Under the pieces are notes generated by a model. That model had not been told where the DNA came from, searched no databases, and worked only from the letters and a program-made list of their open reading frames with translations. A stretch of 64,000 bases of DNA from Perca fluviatilis (Eukaryota; Chordata; Actinopteri; Perciformes; Percidae): NCBI RefSeq assembly GCF_010015445.1, contig NC_053118.1, positions 9,126,907-9,190,906 of the forward strand. Reading direction: 5' to 3'. Position numbers and translations under genes: made by a program. Each line of letters begins with the position of its first letter. Position 1 is the stretch's first letter. Positions 1-13,500 of this stretch are shown one piece after another.

Positions 1-376
1 TATAAAAGAGACTTCAGATACAGTATTAGGGGACCACTAAGGCCTATATAAAAGAGACTTCAGATACAGTATTAGGGGACCACTAAGGTCTATATAAAAG
101 AGACTTCAGATACAGTATTAGGGGACCACTAAGGTCTATATAAAAGAGACTTCAGATACAGTATTAGGGGACCACTAAGGTCTATATAAAAGAGACTTCA
201 GATACAGTATTAGGGGACCACTAAGGCCTATATAAAAGAGACTTCAGATACAGTATTAGGGGACCACTAAGGCCTATATAAAAGAGACTTCAGATACAGT
301 ATTAGGGGACCACTAAGGCCTATATAAAAGAGACTTCAGATACAGTATTAGGGGACCACTGAGGCCTATATAAAAG
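1..376 (+). repeat. 46-bp tandem array, 8 units
   Basis: Units start at 1, 47, 93, 139, 185, 231, 277 and 323, with a diverging ninth at 369. Each begins TATAAAAGAG and ends GGGGACCACTAAGGYC. Units differ only at one or two bases. The array meets the window edge and may be longer. A single copy of the same unit lies at 10499-10545. Confidence 0.97.
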
Positions 377-3300
377 CATCAAAAGAGCACCATGTCTTAG
401 GACCTTTTAAAAGAGTTCACTTGATGCGGAAAGCTGAACTCTTTTAATGTCTCTGAGGACATTTTGATGTAGCTTCTTTTTATTCTTTTATTGGAAGTCT
501 TTTAACTTTTTTCATTCATTTGCTGGTTTTATCGGTTGCCTGTGAGAAGCAGGAATAGCCTCATTGCTCTACTTGCTCTAAGATGACTGGACCTGAGCTC
601 CCTCTGGAAGAAACAGCTAGTCCAGAAAGCTAAGAGAATCATGGGTAATACTGGCCACGTTCTTTCTTGTAGATTCTCTTTAGTGCTTTCAGGGCGGCGC
701 TATCTTTATATCCACTTGGGAAAAAAAGAACTTCAAAAGAATCTTTTCCTTATATTGGCGGCTCATTAAATTGACTGATTTGGCAGTGTATTGGGACACT
801 ATTTTTCCCATTTACAGAAAGCGCGGTTAATATTTGCTCTGTCTCCCCCTCTCGGAGCTCTCAGTCCCTGCAGGTCCACTGCTTTCCCCTTCCTGCCCAT
901 TTTAGTCTCTCCCTGTCAGCTGTGTGGAATGTGCGGCGCACGTTGTAGAGCCCTCCCCCCCCTCCATCCCCCATCTGAGGGTCCAGCCTACAGTCACCAG
1001 CAGTGTCTCAAGTCTTTCACAAAACCCATTCCTCCTTCTTTGCTGTACCACCGGCTGCTGCTGAATCGGTAAGTAATGAGACCTTTTTCCTCTTGTTGTA
1101 AAGTTGTTGCTGTGAGAAATTCCTGTAAGGAGACTGCATGTTTATCCCCCCACATCTATTTTTATATGAGAGCCCCCCCAGGGCAAGATCACATCAGTCG
1201 GACAGAGAAAAAACACACAGCAGCTGATTCTGCTACACTGGGAGAATATGATGTTGTTTAGGCTATAGTACGGAAGTACAAATATTTCATTTTGTAACAA
1301 AATATGAATGATTTTATTCTGTGAGCACCTGTAGCCTACTTTAGTTCATCTTAGAGTAGAACAGATAAAGCCATATTTTTTTTTATAAAGGAGCTTTTTT
1401 GTGCACGCCTATTGTGAGATTATCATAGGATGTAATGTGACATTGTGACATGAATAGTTCTTTGTTCAATACAGTGTTTTTTTTAAAATGTCACCCAACA
1501 TACTGTAACTGTTTTTGTATCGGTCATCATTCAAGTAGAAAATAAGTACTGTTGTATAAAAATGAATAAGGCAAATGCAACAAAATATGAAATATATAAA
1601 ATTAAGAAAACCAGCTAAATGAATAAATACAGAAGAGTAGTCCACAAAGGTAGTGGTTGTCCAGTGGGTAAAACTTGACATGCACTCAACAAAGAGCAAT
1701 TGTATTTGGGCAGGAAGACTCCTTAAAGCTGCACTAATCAATATTCTTTTATAAAACGGGTACCTCTAATCAAGCGATGTGATTGTTTCATAGCTGTGGT
1801 TTAATAACCACATGCCACGACTATGGCCTCTTATTCCTTTGCACAATAAGTATACCTCTGCGTCTCAGATAAGACGTGAGACTAACGAACCGATAGCTGG
1901 TGCCACGGAGGGAGGCCTTACAACACTGCCAGGACACAGAGCTGGTTTCAAATTGGACAAGTATCCCTTCAATTTAAGATATTTAAAATATATTCACCGC
2001 TTTGCCTTGCCGTCAGACAGCCCTTTTCGACAGGGAACTGAAGCCATTATCTGTCCTCTCTTCAAAGCAACCAGACTCCATTGACAAAAACAGTAATTTT
2101 ACCTTGCAGAACATGAGAGTTGCTGGTCCACTGTTGCCTCGATCGGCTAGTTGCTGGTCTAATGCTGCCTCAGTCGGTTAGTTTGAGTGTGTTATTGTGT
2201 GACTTCGGTGAATCCGGACTAACCCTTTAGCGTTAAGCAAAAGCAGCGCGGCTCATCCTGACCGTCTCTGGGCATGTTTTTATCCACTTGCATGGCCAAT
2301 CACATCTGTCAATCATGATGTTTCACACCGTTCAAATAACTGAAACCAAACTTATTAGAAAAATAAACACACAACTACCTAACTTGACATTTAAAAATGT
2401 TTGGGAAAAAAAACATTTGACATGTACGTTGTTTTTTTTAGTTTGGCCCATGTCCCATCCGCTAACATGGAGGGGGCGGGGCTTATGACATATACTGCAG
2501 CTAGCCACCAGGGGGCGAACAAGATGTTTTGGCTTCATTTAGACCGCTGGCCATCAGTCCAAGTTGGGCCACCCGTCGGCCTTTTTTTTGGCCGATTCAA
2601 CGTCGGCCAAATTCATCTGATTGGCTGATCAGCTTGAAAATGAGTGTGAGCAAAACAAATGAACAACTGTGAGAGGCACACACAAGACTCTTTATTTTTT
2701 CATCTCATCTGATCAATCCAATACACATAAGAGCTGTCAAAACTGGTCCAAAATGACGTTCATATGTTTCTTCGAAAAAAACCCGATTGGAATATCTAAT
2801 TTTGCACATTATGTCAATAAGATGGCAAACATACAACAAGATAAACATTAACTACTTGTGTTGGTATATTTGTTTTAACAATAACATTACTTTTAAGGGA
2901 TCTCTACATACCTACACATTACAAAATAAACTAATATCTTATACCGTGATATTTAATTTAAAAAACGTAATAGAATTCTCTTTCTGCACCCTCTGCACCG
3001 CTAAACAATTAGCCCGCTAGCAAGCAAGCTAGCTTGCCAGCATCTAAATTAGTAAAATGTAACAAATTAATGTTTTATTCACGCGCTCTTATCACATCGT
3101 AGGAAAGCACATTGCTAACGCCAGATATGTGACAATTTTGGAATTAGCAAGCTAACGTTAGCTAACGAGCCAGCAGCGGGACGTTCGGTCGGTCCCTCCA
3201 CTCCTCTCCCACTGTAGGGAGAATTCTTTGCCGAGAGAACTGACCGGGAGAGGGACAGTCTGGTTAGCCCTCTCCCGGTGTCCACTGTCTTCCCAGCGGG

Positions 3301-3689
3301 TAGTGAAACAGAGGGACCGTAAGGCTCTGTTTGGTTCTGCCGCTGCAGATTTGAGCAAATTTATCCGGTTTCCCTTTTTGAATGAAGAGTAGATTACCGC
3401 CACTTGCTGGTATGGAGAGTTATTTCCTCTCCCGCAGGCGCAAAACGTACAAGGTACCAATTGGCCCTCGGCTGTAGTCTGTTTGGTGTGTTCCTTTGCT
3501 ATTTTTTGACCAGGACAAGGGCGACGCCACAGTCGGCCTTTGTCGCCACTAGTTCCTGGCCGTCAGCTTGGCGTGTCAGGGTCTATAGTCTATGCATCAA
3601 CCTCTGGTTTACATGGCAACTGTTTGCTACCATGTTCACCTGAACCCGTGTTGTCTTACTGCGACCATGCAACCTGTTCTTGGTCAAAA
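377..3689. other. 5' flank of BVES without a recognisable gene
   Basis: No exon-like coding sequence was found. At 1723-1745 there is a TTAA-flanked MITE end (AAAGCTGCACTAATCAAT) whose inverse occurs at about 18989. About 3080-3180 resembles the GCTAACGTTAGC-containing element of 13500-13620. A 5' non-coding BVES exon could lie here but cannot be placed. Confidence 0.5.
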
Positions 3690-4063
3690 CTGAAAATGAT
3701 CACTAGTTTGAATGCTTTTTTTCAACATTTTGGAGCTTTCTTTACCACTAGTATATATACACGACTAATACCAACTTATTGCCACTAGTTTTACACAGAT
3801 TTTTGAATTGATAGTAAATAAACGTTGAATAGGTAATATCAGAGGAACATATGTTGATGGATAATCACAGACCGTGACCGTTGAATCACTGTTTTGAAAA
3901 ATCTCAAATGCTATAACATTGAATAAAACATCCAAAATTCAACTGATCATTCATTTCACTTACAAAGAACGTTGTATGGAACCATCCATGCTATTTTTGG
4001 GCAATTTGGTTGAAAGAAACCCATATTTCTGATATAAAATTTGACCCAAGGACAACAGGAGGG
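3690..4063 (-). mobile_element. Partial piggyBac-like MITE (GACCC-ACAAC family)
   Basis: Right end GACAACAGGAGGG followed by TTAA at 4064-4067. The interior resembles 34692-35221 (motifs CCATATTTCTG and AATTTGACCC). The left end is degenerate. Confidence 0.6.
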
Positions 4064-4316
4064 TTAACAACTTTATATCTCTGATGTTGTTTTTTTCGGC
4101 TTACTTTGCTGGCCAATATAGCAAATATCATAATTGATAAGCATTTATCATTTTATTTCAAACATCTTGGCTAAGAGGAGAATAAGCCTAATAGAGCAAA
4201 AAAGGAGCAGAAATACACTGTGACCCGCATGTTAACGATGCACCCCGGGCAATTCATCATTTCCACTCACATTTTCTCCAACTGTGCCCTAGTTTTCAAG
4301 GTGACCGTGCTGCAGG

Positions 4317-4545
4317 ATGTCTTCTACCCCAGAGCTGCCCCCCTTCCTCTTCACCACGCTGCCCTCCTTCCCCTCGGCCACTCCAGGAGTCCCGACGGCG
4401 GAGGTCAATGCCACCTCGTGCCAGGAGTGGGAGCAGGCCCACCACCTCCTCTTCCATCTGGGGAGCCTGTCCCTGCTGCTGGGTCTGGTCATCCCTACCA
4501 CCCTGGGCCTGCACATGATCCTGCTGCGCCTCCTCCTGATGACAG
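4317..4545 (+). CDS. bves: BVES coding exon 1 (residues 1-76)
   Basis: Starts MSSTPEL and carries the extracellular N-terminus with the NATS sequon, the first membrane helix and part of the second. It ends in phase 1 at a GTCTAT donor. The G left over joins GA of the next exon to make Gly77. Confidence 0.94.
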
Positions 4546-7500
4546 GTCTATCCACAGTGCCCCCTGCTGATGCCATTCCAGTGCTGATAACACTGTAGCT
4601 GGGAAACATTGGCTAACACTAAATTTATCACAGCCTCAACAGGTCCCGTATATATCAAGCCTCTGAGAATGACTCACAACAACACTGCTAAGAATTGACT
4701 TAAAGTGCTCATATTATCCTCATTTTCAGGTTCATAATTGTATTTAGAGGTTGTACCAGAATAGGTTTACATGGTTTAATTTGAAAAAAAAAACACCATA
4801 TATTTGTTGTACTGCACATTGCTGCAGCTCCTCTTTTCACCCTGTGTGTTGAGCTCTCTGTTTTAGCTACAGAGTGAGACTGCTAGCTAGTCAGTTGCAG
4901 AGTATGAGGGCGTGCCATGCTAGCAGCTAGGCGAGCATTATAACGTGTGTTACAAAGTGACGCAGGTTCATCACGAAAGTAGAGTCTGGACTACAACAGA
5001 GCTGTTTGGAGCAGTTTGTGAACAGTGTTTTCTGTTGGAGATGGTAAGTCCCTTTGGGGTGGACTTTGGGCTTTTTCACTTTTTAAACCTATTACATGCA
5101 CAAAAAAGATATATAACACAATAGAGGAAAGGGAAAAAGCCAAAAAGCATAGTATGAGCACTTTAAGAGTAAAAAAATTCTTGGCTCAAAGCTGTGCTTA
5201 AAAGTTAGTTATCAAGCATCTCAGATGCTTGATTTTGGATGACGCCATAGGCATGGACCAATCACTGAATAGATTTCCTTATTTAAGAATGTTCTAAGAT
5301 AAATTCACATTGAATGGTGAAATTCCTAAGAGTTTACATTCAACACACATTTGACAATACATTTTTTTCAAGAAAATACATTATATTATACACATTGGAA
5401 GTGAAAGATATACACGTTTTCCATCAGGTCTTCATTCCAAATTTTAAACTAGTGTGCTGTTAACTGACCCTGCTTATACATAGCCTAGATTTGATGGTAT
5501 TTTTATGCCCGCTCTGTCCAAACCATACCATTTGATTGACTGCTTCTCGTCAAACATTTCAAAAACGTTCTTCCTCTCCTGAAAGATTGGCGCACGTCTC
5601 TGTCTCCTCAGTGCCATCACAAGCTCCGTCTGGCAGCTCCTAACCCCTGGAGAGACCTCTGGAGCTGTCTTAAATAACTGGGAGAGTACGAGTAATTCTT
5701 GTCCTCATTTTCAAAATGCTTTGAAATTTGGGTTTTCTTTCAACCAAATTGTCAAAAAGAAATAACTTGGATGGTTCCATACAACGCTCTTCACAAGTAA
5801 AATAAATGATCAGTTCACTACTTTCATTGAATTTGTTAGTTTTTTTCAATTTTATAGCATTTGAAGGGGGAAAAAACGATAAAAGAACGTTGAAAAATGT
5901 GACAGATATGTTGGAAAAAGATTCAAAAACAAAAAAAACGTCAAAAAGCTCGGAAAAAAATCGACAAAAACGTTGGAAATGGCGACAAAAAAAATTGAAA
6001 AAAAGTAACAAAAACGACGAAAAATGTATACTTTATACACATATACTGAAGTTTGATAGTCATTTCATGAATTCTCAGCACTTAAGACTAAACTTTGAGA
6101 AGCATTTTGAGACAGTGGTGGAATGTAACTAAGTATATTTACTCAAGTACTGTACTTAAGTCCAAATGTTGAGGTACTTGTACTTTACTTGAGTCTTTTC
6201 TTTTCATGCCACTTTCTACTTTTACTCCACTACATTCGTCTGACAGCTTTAGTTACTTTGCAAATTAAGATATTTGCCCATAAAACACATGTAGTTTATA
6301 AAATCTGATGTTTTATTATAAATTAAACTGCCCAACAATATAACGGCCTACAAGTCCAGCTGAAAGGATAAGACCATTACACACACAGCTGTTCTAAAAT
6401 GGGATGGGAATGGATTTTTCTTTTACTTTTAATACTTTTAAGTACATTTTCCTGATGAAACTCGTACTTTTGCTTGAGTTACATTTTCAATGCAGGACTT
6501 TTACTTGCAACAGAGTATTTTTTTACAGTGTGGTAGTAGTACTTTTACTTTAGTAAAGGATCTGAATACTTCCACCACTGAATTAGATGTACATCAGAAG
6601 TATTGGTAAAGCTTGTTAAGGATTTGGTTTAGTTGACTTTTAAGCTCTCCTGCACGAAGCGGGATCTCTTCAACAGTGCTGGGGCTCTAAAAGGCTCTGA
6701 CAATGGGAGTTAAAGGAAGGAGAGAATGGGAAGGGGGGTGGGGGGGAGATGGAAAAAGCTCTTCCAACATGTTTATCTTCTGCTTGGAAGGAGAGTGGGG
6801 ACAGGAAGCAGCCGGATTTATGGGACATTTTGACAGTTCATTTGTTTATATCGCACTTTGGCACAGTCTCAGAGGGTTTTTACAGAGGAACAGAAACAGA
6901 TAGAGGAAAGAGGAAAAGTAAACTAACAGAGCTACAATAGTTTATCCTGTCAGGTAACTTTAAACACATCTTGGGTGGTCCATTATCGAAGACTAGGTGA
7001 GTCATAATTATATTAAAGGTGCAGTAAAAAATATGACTTTCTGTCATATTTGCTGAAACTGACCCTATGTTCCAGTAGAACTACATGAAGCAGGTAATAA
7101 AAATAAAATAAGCTGCAGCTGAATGACTCTACAATGTGATAAATAAAAGCCAAAATAATGATAAATAAATTATAGGCTTCAGTAATTTCCCAACAATCCT
7201 TTCTTCCAGTTTAGCCGTGTGAAGAAAGCGTTGAATAACATTCAGAATGAATTTTTGAATGAATCCCATTTGCTAATAGTGTCTCAAACTAAATTTGGGT
7301 TCATTTTCCTGTCGGTGCACGGCTTGTATTTTATTCTATTGCCATTTTTTTTTGTAAAAAACATAAAACATGTCGATAACTTCTCAACAATAAAAAAATA
7401 TTGACATGAGAACATTCATATCTAACTTGATGTGTTTTCACCATGGAAAGTTGTATATAAAAGGCACTTTTGCAGGTTGAGCTTAAAGCTATAGTGCGTA

Positions 7501-10500
7501 GTTTCTGTCGCCCCCCCCATGAGGAATTTCTAAGTAATGACAACCAAACTGTCGGCACGTCCACATGATACAAGCCTTCCGTGACCGCACACAGCCCCCC
7601 AGTTCACCTCCTGGGCACTGCCAAGGTGTGCACCGTCGCAGCCCCCTCACTCTGACATCTCTCCATCTGTGCAGATATAGGACCTGAGCATATATGTGTA
7701 TTTCAGGCCTGTGTGTAGTGTGTTCTAACAAACAGAGTTAAAACATTTAATTGTAAAAAAAAGTCGAGAGTTGTGGATGTCAAATCATCCACAATTCTGT
7801 GTACAGAAGAACAGGGCCCTGGACCGCTACGGAAATAAGTGTTGTTACATTGTAGTGTTTTTATGTATACCATTTTTTTTGTCTAGCATGCTATTTCATT
7901 TTATTTAGTTTATTTAAAGGGATATGCCACAGTTTGTTGAAATAGGGCTTATCACGGTCTCCCCTAGCTGTAGATAGGCGGGCCAACGCATTTTTTGAGC
8001 ATGCATCGTTTTAGTCCGGTGCAACACCGGCAGGGCCGCCGCTAGTTAGCTTAGCATAGTGAATGGAATCCTATGTTGCCAGTTAGCATGTTGTGAGTAA
8101 AAGTGAGCCAACAAAAGACAAAAAAACAACCTAATTACTTGCACTGGGACGAAAAAAATGCGTTGGCCCACCTATCTACAGCCAGGGTAGACTGTGATAA
8201 GCCCTATTTCAACAAACAGTGGCGTATTCTTTTAAGTCTATGTAGTTGTAGTCTTTTTTCATGTCAGTGCTCCATGCCGGATTGAATCTTTTTAAATTGT
8301 GGTTATTGGTGGTTTTCAGGTCAATAGGACAAGCAAGCAGTAATAACCCACAGCAGGAGAACTGAACTTCTTGAAATTACAACCACAGTAGCTATAAATG
8401 CTGTCTTTATGAATTGATATTAAACCAGACTGAAGTATACAACTTTCAAGTGCTACCCAGGGGGCGATTCTGGGATCAGACCTTTAGGGGGGGGAGGGGG
8501 GGGGCTCAGCCCCTAATGAGAGTGTTGACACGGATACAGTGCCTTGCAAAAGGCTGCTTAATCAGTAATTCCATTAGCCGATAATCTCTGAGCTTTTTGA
8601 CCCTAATAACACCACGATGGAACTAAACCTGACACTTTATAAAGTCACAGTAATAACGACCAATTTGACACAATGTTCTAACATTCAGCAATTTTGGTTG
8701 CTCACGTTTGAATTTGGACTCTAATCTGCGCCATGAATTGACCAACTTCTTCTCTGGGGACTACCAACGTTAAACTTCACAACCGCACTCCTGCTCCAAC
8801 TTGGCTTGAGCGCCCCCCCCCCCAAAAAAAGGGTCTAAAATCGCCAATGGTGCTACCACTCAGTGTCTAGACATATCTTCACCTAAATCCACTTTTTTTT
8901 TTCTGTGTCTTGAACCCTTACAGGATGTGGTTTCTTCATTGTGTGGGCGACTCTGTACAGGTGCAACCTGGATGTGATGGTTTGGAACGTGGTGTTTCTG
9001 GTGGTCAACTTCATGCACTTGTTCTTCCTGCTGTACAAGCGCAGGCCGGTGAGTTCTAGGTCAGGACGCCCTCATCCACATTCTGACCGTCGCTTAACAT
9101 TCAGGTCGTTGGAGTGTTTCACTGCCAGGATCAGACTACGCCATTTCTCTTGTCTTTAATAACAATCCCTATCTCAGACTGGACAGACATATCGCCAAAT
9201 TCTTGCTGTGTCTCGGACAGAAGTATGCCACCGACCAGCAACCAGACCGATTATCGCGTGCTGCCGTGAAGATCACGCGCAAGTTCATAGGTCGACGCCT
9301 CTCAAAAAACTCACGAAAATCAACTGACCGTTGTCGATCTGAAATAACTACAGATTGAGCAACTACACAGCCTATTTCTTGCATTAAAATGTTTTCAGGA
9401 ACACGTTTCGGTGAACAATTTTCATAAAATAAGAGATCATTTTCCAAACGAGCCGCCATTATGGTCTGTTTTGAAATCCGGGAACCCCACGTGTAGCGTT
9501 CGTCCAATCAGGTGCAGCCCTCGTGGTTGTAGGCGGGTGTAGCCTGTTTTCTCTGCTTGTCAGTGGTCAAGGTGAAGAGAAACAGATAACTGCTAGTGGC
9601 TAGCCCGCTAGCGTGCAGTGCTGGGAAGCGGGGCCATCCCTGCTGTGAAAAAAAATAAAAGCCTATATGGGCACTGTGTGTATCTTTCCTCCACCAGACA
9701 GCAGCAGTAGCGTCTCTCCTTTTTCACCATGTTTACATACTGTATGTGCGCCAGAGAGCGCTCTCTCTTCCTATTGGTCAATGCCAAGGAACACGTCGTA
9801 GGAACATGTCACACCAGGTGAAAAAAAGAACGAAAATTATGTCACACTGCAAAAGGTAAAGGCACACGTTTGTCGGTCCCGTCCCTCGTTATCGGCCACG
9901 ACTTTGAACGTTTGTCTGCAACGTGTCCATCGGGTCAAAATTGGGCTAAATTCGTGTAGTCTGATCCTGGCATAAAGTGAAATAGTTGCTCCAGGTGCTG
10001 GGGGAACAGTGTGTTCATTAATGAGCCTCAGTGTTTCTCAAGGCCGCCTGGGGCTGGAAGCAGCGTGTCCTGGGTTTGGTCCTGCTTTATGGTAATGAGA
10101 AGCAGATCAAATCCACTGGTGCCATCAGGGGATTTAGTGAAAGTAAGGGGCTCCCGGTGAGCTGACAGAATCAGACCAGGACTTTTCATAATGAGACCGG
10201 AGACCCGTCCTTCTCAGTCACTGCAATTCATCAACTCAATTCAGCAGCATTACTGTAGGAAAGCCTGTGCTGCAGCATCCCTTATTGGTAATTAGGTTAG
10301 AGTCAATCAGTCATTGCCGCACCTAGTGGTTAGTTTCTCCAGTTGACCTGATTGTGTTCTTCTGTCTCATTGTGCGCATTCATGACATACCTGTAAGCAA
10401 TCATTAAAGGGTAGTTTCCGTATTTTTCAACCTGGACCCCATTTTCACACGCATCTAAGTGACTATTCTATATTATTCTGAGCCTGTCTGATCCTGTTAT

Positions 10501-13500
10501 ATAAAAGAGACTTCAGATACAGTATAAGGGGACCACTAAGGTCTATATATAAGCATCCAAAAAGCAGCATGTCATGGGACCTTTTATATTAGATTTTCTT
10601 TTGAAAGATGAGTTAATGCTGTGATTTTGCTCTGTCAGATTAAGATCGACAGGGAGCTGCGGTCCATCTACAAGCGGATGTTTGAGCCCCTCCATGTGCG
10701 GGAGGCTCTGTTTCAGAGGCTCACGGGACAGTTCTGCACCATCCAGACCCTGAAGAAAGGCCAGGCCTACGCTGCCGAGGACAAGACGTCTGTGGACGAA
10801 CGCCTCAGCATTCTCCTCAAAGGAAAGTATGTGCTGTCTGATTTAATCTAAAATATCAGTTCTGACATCAACCTACAAATATTCATGTAGGTTTACATTT
10901 AATATACCCTAATACCTAATCACAGTGAAAGATGAATCATTTCAGTCATTCTTTTAATGTGATTGAATTTGGGACATTTTGAGTAATTTTTGAGAGTAAA
11001 TTTGTAACTATTTGAATAATGTTAAGACTGAATTTTGAACATTTTGAATAATCTTGACAGTTATGCTGGGATTTAAGATGGACATTTGAGAGTGAATTTA
11101 GTATTTATTTTTTAAATAAGTTTGATAGTGAATTTGGGACTAAAAGTCTGAGAGTCATTCTGAGAGTAAATGAGGGCTTAAGCTGATGATTGTGAGAGGA
11201 ACTTGGCTTCACCAATCAACACAAGTGGCTGCCACTTTTTTAACAAAAGAAGAAGGCTAAATCACATAAAAGAGACTGCATTCTTTTGTGTTTTTAAGAT
11301 TAATCAGAATTTTGACTTGGATGTTTCTGTGTGACAGGATGAAGGTATCATACCGAGGCCATTTCCTCCACAACATCTATACCAATTCATTTATTGACTC
11401 TCCAGAGTTCAGGTCCACTGAGATGCACAGAGGAGAGAAGTTTCAGGTAACAAGGGAAATCAGACAGATAAAAGAAATAAACAATGTCAAGCTCATTAAT
11501 GAGCAGCGATGAACGTATGACTATGAATTCTTTAATGTATATCTGTGACTGAATGCATGTATGGATATGAATGGAGGAATGAATGCACATTTTTAACTGA
11601 ATGTATGGATATTTATGAATGGATAAATTAATTTTTTTTTATGACTGAATGCATGGATGCATATGGAAGTAGGAATGAGGATTGGGTTTTTTCTGGCATA
11701 GTATAGAAAATGGTATTTTGTAATTTGCAATTTGCACAGCTCTTTGAGTAGCTAATATATTTACTGTACACTTTTTTACCTTTAATTGTTTCAACCCTGT
11801 GCTTGTTTTGTGTCTTTGTTGTAACTCTTGCAGCAATTTTTCCCAGTGTCCAAAAGACATTTCTCCTTAGGGAGACTAATAAAAATACTTTGACTTTGAA
11901 ACAAACCCCTTTTGTGCCTTCATAGCTAAATTGCCTCAGGGATTAAACACTCTAATAGTGCGTAGTTTCTGTCGCCCCCATGAGGAATTCTAAGTTAATG
12001 ACAACCACACTGTCCACATGACTCAAGCCTGAACGCACACCACCCCTCCCCCACCAATTGCTAGTAGCTCAAAGTGGACACGGTGGATTTAAAAACATGA
12101 TGGATTTGTCAGAGGAGGTCATTTATCTTGTTTTTATGTCCTCTTTGTCTCCAAAACGGAATGCTGCTGTTGTCCTTTCCCAGCGGTGGCGTTAACGGCG
12201 TCCATAGAAATAAAATGGATAGAAAGGCCATTTCCATTAAAATCAACGTAGCAGAATGGTCACAACAGCAGCCAATTGTATGCGTGCCACCTCCATGGTA
12301 ACGTATAAACTTTAGATAATAAGCCGACTTCTGTCTGTCGTCGTCTGAGGTTCTGCAGCAACGGACAAATGTTCAGTAGAATAGTAAGGTTACGAGGCAG
12401 AGAGGCAGCCGCTTAAAAGTGCTCTAAGGGATGTTGGGTAACGTCACTTCTTGTTGACGTCCGAAGTATTCGGCTCGTTCGAGATGAGCCAAGTCTGCGC
12501 AGAATTGATCACCGGCGATCGCCGCCCAATGCGTGCCGGTTAGATTTGTGTCCGACTTGATCCCGACTTGCTCTGACGTCATGCACACGTGGGCAACGAT
12601 AATCTCACGAGACTAAGGCGGCCGCAGTTTTTAGAGCCAGGCGCCGCAGTTGCTCTCCACCGACTGCAAGACCCAGGCGGACCCAGGGCATGCTGGGAAA
12701 CGCCGGCCTCTCAGCTGATCCAACAGCTGATTGGTTCAGAATCGACTCAACATGATGACGTTTTATATAAACTTTTTATTGATTTTGAATTGGAGGGATT
12801 TTAACTGCTATTTGTCTGATTTAAAAGCTTATTCTGTACAGAACACCTGTTGTCTGGCTGATAGTTATGTTTAGAAGTCAGAGAGACTAAATCTGGTCAG
12901 ATTATGGATCATCTACAGTGTGTTGTTAATTAAAATCAGCAACTGATCGCATGTAGAGCATTTTGACAGCTACTCTGTCATAATAAAAACAACTAGAGAC
13001 TGTGTACAAGCTGATATATGGGTCTGATAACATTTTATTAAATTGGAATCGGACCACAGTGTTTCTGTCACTTCCTGTTCAGCCTGAAGGCTGCTGGAAT
13101 CAGCTGAAAACTGTCCGACTTGAGAGCGGACTTTTGTCACCGCCCCCGGCTGCTGCCGCCTGCTCTCGTCCGCTTTACAGGTGAGGCGCAGTTCATCTCG
13201 AACGAGCCTATTGTCAAACAAAACAGAGGCTAGCTCGCCCCTCCCTCCTCCTCACCCCGAAAACTTTTTGTTTGTGAGTTATGTTATGTTTGGTGGTGCA
13301 GGTTGGCGCAGTTTGTTGTTGTTGCCGTTTGTGGAGCCTGGGCTGTCTACAGAGACCGCGTTTTTTTTTACAGTGTGTTCAGGGGACAGGCAGCTCGCGG
13401 ATAGTGAGATGTTTGCTGTATGTGACAAAAAATGTTGTAGCCTAAAAAACGTGTGACATCGCTTAGAGTCAAATTAACTTCATGCTTCATCCATGCAAAG

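Noticed and set aside
1..376. CRISPR-like direct repeats
   Set aside because: The 46-bp units (and the 37-bp units at 55 kb) abut without unique spacers, and the DNA is vertebrate.
5806..6132. Lys-rich 108-codon frame
   Set aside because: It arises from A-rich MITE sequence, and the opposite strand is equally open with Phe-rich translation.
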